Origin: Procambarus clarkii
Taxonomy: Eukaryota; Arthropoda; Malacostraca; Decapoda; Cambaridae
DNA: 64,000 nucleotides
Reading direction: 5' to 3'
Assembly (NCBI RefSeq): GCF_040958095.1
Contig: NC_091195.1
Coordinates: 22,137,865-22,201,864 of the forward strand
Position numbers and translations under genes: made by a program. This document shows, piece by piece, positions 12,801 through 24,800 of this stretch. Position 1 is the first letter of the stretch; each line of letters starts with the position of its first letter. Below the pieces are notes generated by a model. It had not been told where the DNA came from. It searched no databases and saw only the letters and a list, made by a program, of their open reading frames with translations.

Positions 12801-15800
12801 AAGATATGGGCACCATACAACCGCTGCATATTCTAGCTTTGGCCTAACAAAAGTCGTGAACAATTTCTTCAGTATATCGCCATCCATGTATTTAAAAGCA
12901 ATTCTGAAGTTAGAAAGCGTTGCATAGGCTCCTCGCACAATATTCTTTATGTGGTCCTCAGGTGATAGTTTTCTATCTGGAACCACCCCTAGATCTCTTT
13001 CTTTATCAGAATTCTTTAAAGATTTCTCACATAATATGTAGGTTGTGTGGGGTCTATGTTCTCCTATTCCACATTCCATAACATGGCATTTATTAACATT
13101 AAATTCCATTTGCCAAGTGGTGCTCCATATACTTATTTTGTCCAGGTCATCTTGAAGGGCATGACAATCATCTAAGTTTCTTATCCTTCCTATTATCTTA
13201 GCATCATCAGCAAACTTGTTCATATAATTCTGTATACCAACTGGTAGATCATATATGTAGACAATAAACATCACTGGCGCAAGAACTGAACCCTGTGGTA
13301 CTCCACTCTTGACATTTCTCCAGTCCGATACATTGCCTCTGATCACTGCCCTCATTTTTCTATCAGTCAGAAAATTTTTCATCCATGTTAGAAGCTTACC
13401 TGTCACCCCTCCAATATTTTCCAGTTTCCAGAACAACCTCTTATGTGGAACTCTGTCGAAAGCCTTTTTTTAGGTCCAGATAGATGCAGTCAACCCAACC
13501 ATCTCTTTCCTGTAATATCTCTGTTGCTCGATCATAGAAACTGAGTAAATTCGATACACAGGATCTTCCAGATCGAAAACCATACTGTCTGTCCGATATT
13601 ATATCATTTCTCTCCAGGTGTTCTACCCATTTAGTTTTAATTATTTTTTCCAATATTTTGACTATTACACTTGTCAATTATACCGGTCTATAATTAAGGG
13701 GGTCTTCCCTGCTTCCACTTTTGTAGATTGGAACTATGTTAGCCTTTTTCCACACATCAGCTACAACTCCTGTAAACAGGGATGCCTGAAAAATCAGTTG
13801 AAGAGGAATGCTGAGCTCAGGTGCATATTCTCTCAGAACCCATGGTGAAACTCCATCTGGACCAACTGCCTTGTTCTTATTTAGCTCCTTGAGCATTTTT
13901 TCCACTTCATCTCTAGACACCTCTATGTGCTCTATGTTGTTCTCTGGAATTCTTATTGTATCTGGTTCCCTGAAGATTTCATTTTGTACAAACACACTTT
14001 GGAACTTTTCGTTTAATGTTTCACACATTTCCTTTTCATTTTCCGTGAATCTATTTCCCATTTTCAACCTCTGTATATCATCCTTTACCTGCAATTTGTT
14101 GTTTATGAATTTATAGAATAGACCTGGTTCTGTTTTACATTTGTCTGCAATCCCTTTTTCAAAATTTCTTTCTGCCTCTCTCCTCACTGCCGTGTAGTTG
14201 TTTCTCGCATCTTTGTATCGCTGGTATGTTTGGGGGTTTGGCCTCTTCCTGTATTGATTTCATTTTTGTGTCTTTTGGTCTCTGGCCGTCTCGCACTTTC
14301 TGTTGAACCAATCCTGTTTCCTAGTTCTGCTTCTCTGTTTTGGTATAAATTTTTTTGTGCCTTTATCATATATTTCACAAAACTTGACATACATCTCATT
14401 CACTTCCTTGCCTAGCAACAAGTTTGTCCAATTATACCCACAAAAATAATTTCTAAGGCTGCCATAATGTCCTCTCCTAAAGTCAGGTTTTTCAATTGCA
14501 TCAACCTTCATATTTTCTTCCAGATTATAACGCATTGCATACTTTATTCCCAAAAAGACATAGTCACTTTTACCCAAGGGAGGAAGGTACTGAATGTCAA
14601 ATATTTCTTCCTCAGATAAGTCAAGATAAGTCAGAATGGAGCAGACTGTCTTGACACTCACTGTCATAGGCCAAACTTCCTCCTCTACATGAGAATAAGA
14701 GGAGTCAGCTGCCTGGCTCTGCCAAGAAATGTATTATAATCCATCTCTAAGTCAGAGCTAAATAATAAAAGCTGCTTCATACGAGTCATTAATTCCTCCC
14801 GAGGAGGAATGGACCATTTTCCCACTTGAAAGCAGGGAGAGAAAATTACTCTGGCCTAGATTCAGGCCTCTCATATAACTCCCTCAGCATGTAAAAGCAG
14901 ACCGTATGTGTATAGGCTTTCGTATTTCTTCCAGCGAGATACCGTTCCAACTCGCAAAAATAATAAATGGGATACTGTTGATGATGATGGTTCATGATTG
15001 TATATAGATACAAAACTTTATATAGATCCAAGTTATCACGTCATGCCTGACCCCAAGTCAAGCATATAGAGTAGAAGAGCTCCCAGAACCCCTTCCAGGG
15101 ATACTCCAGGTATCTTTGGAGAAGTGAGTGCTTACTTGGGGCATTTTGGTCCCTTGGTCTTCAGATACAACATAGTTGACTGCACTTATGATACATCTAG
15201 GATAGAATCCCGCCAAACACACGACGAAACTATGACATTGCTACAATGTTCGAACAACTTTTAACACCTTCTAACGTGTAGTAACAAGCATCTAACAAGT
15301 TGTAACAACTTTCTAACATGCCATAACAAGATGTAACAGCTTTGCAACAAGTTATAATAAGGTAACAATAGGGACCATTATGCTGTGTGTTTGCAGAGTT
15401 TCCTTATACAGTACTGGTATAATGTGTGCGGAAATAAAAACCGCTATTTGTCTATGAGTGAGTGCGAGGAAGAGCCAAGCAGGAAGAGATATGACATGCT
15501 ACCAACCAGCAATGGCTAGCTTCTGAAATTACCCTGTTTGAACCAGTACTGATTTTTCTGCAATATATTCAGATTTTACTCTATTTCTTCATAATAAAGA
15601 AGTAACTATCATAGGTTTGCTTAACACAGTTCAGTAATTCTGGTGTTGAAGACTGCCACTTGTGAGCGGGCAGATACCAAACATCATTCCTAAGCTGACT
15701 CGTGTATAATCTATAATGATACTTGAGGTTATTTTGAAATGATTTCGAGGCTTAGCATCTCCGTGGCCGGGTTCTCAACCAGGCCTCCTTTTTGTCAAAC

Positions 15801-18800
15801 ATACCCAGAAAGCAGCCCGTAGCAACTGTCTAACTCCCAGGTATCTATTTACTGATAGGTGAACAGGGACATCAGCGTAAAACTGTCCCATTTGTTTCCG
15901 CCTTCGCCGAGGATCGAACTCGGAACCTTAAGACTACGAATCCCGAGCTCTGTTCACTCAGCCGTCAGGCCCCATGATAATATTTATCATGATGATATTT
16001 TGATACTGGTTATGATAACATTTTATTTATTTTATTTTTATATACAAGAGTTCTTACATCCTTGTAAAGCCACTAGCACGCATAGCGTTTCAGGCAGATC
16101 CAGCACAAGTATGACTAACAATATCACATTTGATTAACCAATAATGATGGCTCTAATATTATTTATAATTACCACTACAACCCAACAGCATTAAGAGTAT
16201 TAATATTATTTAACTACTTTTATCGATTGCTGTCTTTTGTATTTATTAAATAATGTATCCCATTGACTTTTCACATTAAAACCAATATACTGTACAGTAA
16301 ACCTGGAATGTTACTTGCATTAATGTTACAAGCTCTCAAGTCAAGCCTGGCCTCGAGCCAGGCTTGGAGTGTAGAAGAACTCCTAGAACCCCATCAAGCA
16401 GGTGTTATTTTACCCATGATAAAAGCAAGATATTCCTCATACACCTCACCCAAGACCAATGACGGGACTGCAATCTGATGGTCTCCTTTGCACGGTGGTG
16501 ACGTCCTGTCTGGTCGCTCCAAGTGTGGCGGTCAGTAGGAAGTCCTCGGTGGGTGAAGCCAGTCACCGGGTTCCAGCGCTGATTCTCCCACACGTACATG
16601 TGCCGCACATCGCTCATAATCTGCACTCCTGTGTCATTACTACTGGCTGTGGGAGGATACATCCCTTTAATTGACCCAACATGATACATGCTGATTTGTA
16701 AACTAGAGGGTGTGCCTCAGTCTCCATTGTTAAGTCATAACAAGAGTGCTAGTTCGTGTGGAGTAAATTCTTTTATTAATAATGATTGCCCTGAATAGAT
16801 CATCTAATAACAATTATTAAAACCGAGTTAAAATATTACAGTAGATACACGTTAGTCTAACTGCATAAGCAATTGCAAATAGGATATGCAGAGATCAACT
16901 GGAAATAACTGATGAACTAATTATGGATAATTATTTATGGATGCAACCCACAATAGTTGGCTAGGTCCCAGGTACTTATATACTACTAGGTGAACAGTCG
17001 CATTACGTGTAAAGAAATGTGCCCCGATATCTCATCGTCTGGGAATTGTACCTGGGACGGTTGTGAACCAACCGCAGTGGACAGTGCATTACAGCAGCCC
17101 AGCCTCTCCAGAGCTGCCAATGTCGGTAAACTGACGTACTAAATTCCCCAAACCTAACCTAATTGAAGATCCATGAAAAGAAAATTGTACATCACCTCAA
17201 TTTTGCAAGCCACTATGACTTATTACATCAGTTTTTGCCCTCGGGGGGGATTTATACGTCAAAATGCACCATACTATTCGAAAGGACGGGTTGATCACAG
17301 ATACGTGAAGCAACTATATTAATGAACAGCAGTCCTAAAGAAAACCATCCTGTTAGATGGTAGCAAATTAATTTGATATAAATATGACAAATGCCTCACT
17401 TTTATAAAGTCCTCCACCTGTAGCTCCCGTGTAGGTGTAAACATGGAAGTCATGAGATATGCCCCAGGTTACTCCACCAGCTCCACTCTCCACACACTTC
17501 AAGTGTCCGCCCAGGCCTTGCCAGTACCATTCACTCAACTGACGCTCTCCCTGTGATAACATTATCTGCGATAAATATTCAGCAAATGGTCAGATTAATC
17601 ATGGACAAACCATTAATTATCTACCAGAAAACTTGCAAAAAATAATTGATACACTTCTTTAGAAATCAGTTCAATATAATGATTCTTAACATTAAATCTA
17701 TAGACATATACTGGTACTGAAGGTGGTGTACGCACAGCTCCATGGTTGTAGGTCACTGCGTCAACAGTGATGCCTCCTCTCACCACCAAGTGTGTGATTT
17801 TTGCAAATGAAAAACGATGCTTGAAGCTACACCAAAATTTATCGTTTATGGAGATCTGAAACAAGCATGTTATTTTAAAATGATTCTGGATTCTCAGTCC
17901 ACACTCCACAAACTCATATTATTTCAGAGGGGTATATTCATAGTGCTGTGTAAGTAGTATAATACACTATATATAGTACAGTATATTCATAGCCAAGTAC
18001 CTGCTTCTTCACTAATTGTAATGGTCTGAATTAATGTGAATATTCTGTAACTTAAAGTTATCATATTCTTCCAGTTTTTACAATTAAGTAATAGATATTT
18101 ATACTTTAATAGAAGAGCTAACCTTGAAGTCATTGTCGTCACAGACGACCGACACTTCACAGTGAACACCGGGAGACAATCCTGTCAGGTCCTCGATCAC
18201 TTCACTACCCCAGATGCCCTTCTTCTTACTATTAAGCACACTGTTCTGAAATATACACAATAAGAGTCAAAATTCAAGTTCACTATCAAAAACCAAGTTT
18301 ATAAAGTAATGAAGAACCATTTTCTGGTGGGCCCTCAGGAGCCCACCAAACATGATGAAGGTAAAGCTAAGACTTAGGATTATGTACGAAGCCTCCGAGA
18401 TCCGCCCTCACTTCCCGGGAGCCAGGATGAGAATGTGGCTCTCTTTACGAGGCAAGGAGAAGTTGGGGGGGGGGGGTAATGGGCAAACATATGAACTTCT
18501 CCCAAACATAAAATAACTGACGTTGCAGTTAAGAATGAGGAGGGTCTTGTAGTACAGATGGATTCATTCTCGACTCAGAATTGGGGATCCCGGGTTCCCT
18601 TACCCAGGCTGGAAAGAAATGGTTGGGCATGTTTCCTTTCACCTGGTGCCTCTGTTCACCTAATCTACCAAGGCATCAGCTCTTGTGTGGTTGCATGCTG
18701 GGAAGGGTCAGTAATTCAACACTGGGGGACCTCGGTACAAGTGTAGAGTATATATACATATCCCTTACTGTACACACAGGCTTCCTGTCCCAGACGAAAA

Positions 18801-21800
18801 TGAATTAAAAGTGAGCGTGAGAAAGATGATCTCGAAGGTGAGATTTCTAAATGATGGACAGACCCTAAACCTCTCTGACGCAAGAAGTTTATTGCAATGT
18901 CTGGAGGCTTATGAGAACAAATATTTATAAATGCCTTACTTAGCCAAATAAAGGAAGGGAAATAAAAGTCCTGAACAACAGGCTAAATTCTAACTGAGAT
19001 GGACTCCAAAAAAAGAGCTAAACAATCCAAAACTTTGGGAGCTACTGGAGAATACCTCCCAAAAGATGACATCTGCGACAAGGAGGAAACAAGTAATGAA
19101 CAGGGCGAGCCTAACAGTCCGGTAAGAAACCGGAACAAAGTTACACAGTATTAACTAATTACCTAAGTGTAGTTACAAGGCGAGAGCAATGCTCAAGGAG
19201 TCGTCGTCCCAGTACTCATGGTCATGTGACGTGTTGAAATTATTAATGGTTCTGGTGATGCTGTCAAGTCCCCCCATCATCCATCCAGCTCCCCCCCACT
19301 ATCCATCCATCCATCCATCTGTCTGTCTAGCCCAGTGAAGAACCTTTCCTATCCACATTAGCCAAAGGCCACCCCTCCACCTTCAGAAAAATCTTAAGAC
19401 ACAGCTGATACATCAATAATTCTTCACTAACCTTCTCAAAAAATCTTGGATTAATGTGGAGTGCAATATTAGCATCGACCCCTCTTGATGTCTGGAGATT
19501 AATGTGGAACCTTGGAGAGCGGGGGACAAACGTCATTACACATCAGTAATAGAAAAACAAATATTAAAACATTTAGTAAGACAGATCAACAATTTTTGAA
19601 AACATGTTCAGTTAGTCGAGTAACTAAATTTCCATTTGAATAATTTAAAAAACGGAATTTTTCACCCTACGCACCATTATTCTGCAGCCTGCACCCTACA
19701 CCACCATTCTGCACCCTACACCACCATTCTGCATCCTACACCCTACACCACCATTCTGCAGCCTGCACCCTACACCACCATTCTGCAGCCTGCACCCTAC
19801 ACCACCATTCTGCAGCCTGCACCCTACACCACCATTCTGCAGCCTGCACCCTACACCACCATTCTGCAGCCTGCACCCTACACCACCATTCTGCAGCCTG
19901 CACCCTACACCACCATTCTGCAGCCTGCACCCTACACCACCATTCTGCAGCCTGCACCCTACACCACCATTCTGCAGCCTGCACCCTACACCACTATTTT
20001 TCAGCCTGCATCCTCCACCACTATTCTTCAGCCTGCATCCTACACTGCTATTCTTCAGCCTGCATCCTACACTGCTATTCTTCAGCCTGAATCCTACACT
20101 GCTATTCTTCAGCCTGCATCCTACACCACTTTTCTTCAGCCTGTATCCTACACCACTATTCTTCAGCCTGCATCCTCCACCACTATTCTTCAGCCTGCAT
20201 CCTACACCACCATTCTGCAGCCTGCACCCTACACCACCATTCTGCACCCTACACCACCATTCTGCAGCCTGCACCCTACACCACCATTCTGCAGCCTGCA
20301 CCCTACACCACCATTTTGCAGCCTGCATCCTACACCATTTTTCAGCCTGCATCCTCCACCACTATTCTTCAGCCTGCATCCTACACTGCTATTCTTCAGC
20401 CTGCATCCTACACTGCTATTCTTCAGCCTGAATCCTACACTGCTTTTCTTCAGCCTGCATCCTACACCACTTTTCTTCAGCCTGTATCCTACACCACTAT
20501 TCTTCAGCCTGCATCCTCCACCACTATTCTTCAGCCTGCATCCTACACCACCATTCTTCAGCCTGCATCCTCCACCACTATTCTTCAGCCTGCATCCTAC
20601 ACTGCTATTCTTCAGCCTGCATCCTACACTGCTATTCTTCAGCCTGAATCCTACACTGCTATTCTTCAGCCTGCATTCTACACCGCTATTCTTCAGCCTG
20701 CATCCTACACCACTTTTCTTCAGCCTGTATCCTACACCACTATTCTTCAGCCTGCATCCTCCACCACTATTCTTCAGCCTGCATCCTACACTGCTATTCT
20801 TCAGCCTGCATTCTACACTGCTATTCTTCAGCCTGCATCCTACACTGCTATTCTTCAGCCTGCATCCTACACCACTATTCTTCAGCCTGCATCCTACACC
20901 ACTTTTCTTCAGCCTGTATCCTACACCACTATTCTTCAGCCTGCATCCTACACTGCTATTCTTCAGCCTGCATCCTACATCACCATTCTTCAACCTGCAT
21001 CTTACACCACTATTCTTCAGCCTGCATCCTACACTACCATTCTGCAGCCTGCATCCTACACTACTATTCTTCAGCCTGCATCCTACACTACCATTGTTCA
21101 GCCTGCATCCTACACCACTATTCTTCAGCCTGCATCCTACACCGCTATTCTTCAGCCTGCATCCTACACTGCTATTATTCAGCCTGCATCCTACACTGCT
21201 ATTCTTCAGCCTGCATCCTACACTGCTATTCTTCAGCCTGCATCCTACACCGCTATTCTTCAGCCTGCATCTTACACCGCTATTCTTCAGCCTGCATCCT
21301 ACACTGCTATTCTTCAGCCTGCATCCTACACTGCTATTCTTCAGCCTGCATCCTACACTGCTATTCTTCAGCCTGCATCCTACACTGCTATTCTTCAGCC
21401 TGCATCCTACACCACTAATCTTCAGCCTGCATCCTACACCACTATTCTTCAGCCAGAATCCTACACTGCTATTCTTCAGCCTGCATCCTACACCACTATT
21501 CTTCAGCCTGCAAACTGCACCACTATTCTTCAGCCTGCATCCTACACTGCTATTCTTCAGCCTGCATCCTACACCACTAATCTTCAGCCTGCAAACTGCA
21601 CCACTATTCTGCAGCCTGCATCCTACACTACCATTCTGCACCCTACATCACCATTCTTCAACCTGCATCTTACACCACTATTCTTCAGCCTGCATCCTAC
21701 ACTACCATTCTTCAGCCTGCATCCTACACCACTATTCTGCAGCCTGCATCCTACACCGTTATTCTTCAGCCTGCATTCTACACCACTATTCTTCAGCCTG

Positions 21801-24800
21801 CATTCTACACCACTATTCTGCAGCCTGCATCCTACACCGTTATTCTTCAGCCTGCATTCTACACCACTATTCTTCAGCCTGCATTCTACACCACTATTCT
21901 TCAGCCTGCATTCTACACCACTATTCTTCAGCCTGCATCCTACACTACCATTCTTCAGCCTGCATCCTACACCACTATTCTGCAGCCTGCATCCTAACAC
22001 CACAATTCTTCAGCCTGCATCCTACACCACCATTCTACAATAGTTCAATTCTCAAAATTCCTAAGTCCTGTACTATGTAACCATGCTGTTACCCCTTACT
22101 ATATTTCTTTTACTTGCCCAAAGCGCTGTGCGTGTTAGTGCCTTTATATCTTATACATGTTCTGTACCTGTTGATTAACAACCAATAACATGTTCCTATG
22201 TCCATTTATAATTATAACTTTTTTTTTATTATAATCATATAGCACAAACAGGCTCATTTTTTTACACATTTTCTCGGACATTTACTACTGGATTCAATAT
22301 AAACAAAGCATATAGATGATGATTACAAATGGCTACAAATAAGAAACAAGGGGCAGAAGATCCTACTGGTCAGCACTGCTGTGAATCTTGCCCGAGACAG
22401 AGATGAAACAACCTGGTCGGAATCCTCGATTCAAGAGAAAGGTTATTGGTGTAGCTCCTGTCCCTACAGGCAACTGCTGGTGCGCTGCCACCGACTCTGC
22501 ACGCAACTGTAAGTAAAAAAACCAGAGTTGAATGTAATGAAACACCATCTTCTGGGCGAGTCCCGGAGGCTCCCCCAAGCTTACCAGGCTGGTATGTATG
22601 TATGTATTAGACTGTGGCATCAGTCAATTTGAATGGAGTTCTTGCCTACCAGGGACCACAAGCCAGAACCTGGCCCCATCAGAGAGGCACGATAAACAAT
22701 GGCTTATAGAAACCCCCATGTGGTTGGAAACATTCCATGTCTGCCATTGACTGGGTTAGGCACCCAGAAGGGTAGGTGTCCCAAAACAAACACAACCTTG
22801 TTCAAAATTGCTACCGAAAGCCCAACTATCAAGCAGAGCTCCCCAATCTGAAAACAAGCATGACGTCACAACTGCCGCCGCACAGCTGTCTGCCCAGCTC
22901 CAACCTCCATGGGAGGGGGGAAGGGGGAGCCCTAGACCCCCCATGCTGGCCATCCGACCCCAGTTCAGAGGCTGAATATAAAAAAAAACAGCGTTGAATG
23001 TAATGAAACGTGTTACGGTGCCCTCTTCTATTTGCCTGCTTTAAGAGTCATATCAGCTTTCTCTACTGATTCTCTGAGATACAGAGAGTCTGTTGGTATA
23101 TTGGGGACTGACTAAAGAGCCTAAATCTGTACTCCCTTGAGCGCAGGCGGGAGAGATACATAATAATTTACACGTGAAAAATATTAGAGGGGCTGGTCCC
23201 AAACCTGCACACAGAAATAACATCACATGAGACCAGAAAACATGGCAAGATGTGCAGAATACCCCCGTCGAAAAGCAGAGGTGCAACAGGTACTCAGAGA
23301 GAACTCTATCAACATCAGAGGCCCGAGACTGTTCAACATGCTTCCACTACACATAAGGGGCATAACTGGCCTACCCCTCACAGTGTTCAAGAGAGAACTG
23401 GATAAGCACCTCCAAAGGATACCTGATCAACCAGGCTGTGACTCATACGTCAGGCTGCGAGCAGCCGCGTCCAACAGCCTGGTTGATCAGTCCATCAACC
23501 AGGAGGCCTGGTCGACGACCGGGCTGCGGGGACGCTAAGCCCCGGAAGCACCTCAAGGTAACCTCAAGGTAGGTATATGCGGCGACCAGATCGTCGCCAG
23601 ATAAGGGAGAAATTTACATTATAAGTTTGTAGGTAAGGGGAAAGTGACGCCCTGATACAAATGTAATGGTACCCCCCTACCTGCAGATCCGCTATTTTGT
23701 GGAGGACGCTAGCCGAGTGCGGATTGGGTGACTTAGGTCACGGGCGACCAATTAGAGCCCGCCGTGACGTCACAGAGTGCCCCTGGCGGCGCCAGTGGTG
23801 GTAGCGTCAGAGCTGGTCTGACTGCGAGAGGGAGAGGACATTTCTCGGTCAGCTCTCAAGGATTTGAGGCTCTACAAGCCTTACTCAGTGGATTAAACTA
23901 GCCATCGCAGCCCACCATTGTTTTTGAAGACCCTGTGCTTCCGGGAAGCAAGAAGAAACAAAGTTCATTGAGCAGAGAAGTGCCAAAACTTGAAGAGTCG
24001 GTCGGCGACGATGCTAGAGGGGCGCCGCCTGACGCTGGAGGGGTCTGGAAGGTGTGGCGGGCAGGCCTAGCTGTGACCGGGTCACGTTCACTGAGGATTT
24101 TGGAGGGATGACACCATTCCTAGGGCAAGGAGCAACGCCTTGGTATGGATGAGTGTGTGCATACAGTGATTAGCTCAGTACCCACTGGTGAACCAGGATT
24201 GGGATATCTGAAACATTGGGAGTGGTTTGGCGATGACGCGAAGGCTTCACGACACCTGAGGACTTGTGGAACATTCCTGGATCGTCAAGGACCGACTCAG
24301 GAAGCGTGAGAACCTCACACCATCGAGGGACAGGCGTCGTGAGCCAGGAATGTAAAGGTAGATCAATTTCCTTCCCATTACCCCTTGTTTGAGTAGGCTA
24401 GATAGGCCACGATATTTACCTATGTATGTTGCAGTATAACACTGATACATTAGTAGTAGGATAGGCTGCAGGGCGGCTTGTGTTCAGGACTGTTGAAGAG
24501 GACAGTGTGTTTGGACGACGGAGCAGTTGAAGAGGTGGTAGCCGACGTCGACGAAGAGGCCCCTATGTGTGAGAGAGTGGCTTCCTTTTTAATCTGCCCA
24601 GTTGGAGGAGTTGTTGGAGGTCGTGAAAGAAGAGTTGCTGACGATCTCCAGTTTTATTATTCTCATTTTTCCATTCCTGTATTGTTTGTAAATGTATATG
24701 TGATCTTGTAGTTTATGTCAGTAAATTCACACATTTTATCATTGTGTTTAAGTGTGCCTCCATAATAATGTCTATGAGCATACACGAGGGTTATCATAGT

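Noticed and set aside
19672-22045. CRISPR-like array
   Set aside because: Units are contiguous with no unique spacers, and the DNA is eukaryotic.
19636-22080. 814-, 575- and 470-codon frames on both strands
   Set aside because: They are produced by the 27-bp minisatellite, whose unit divides by three. No start context or homologous protein recognised.
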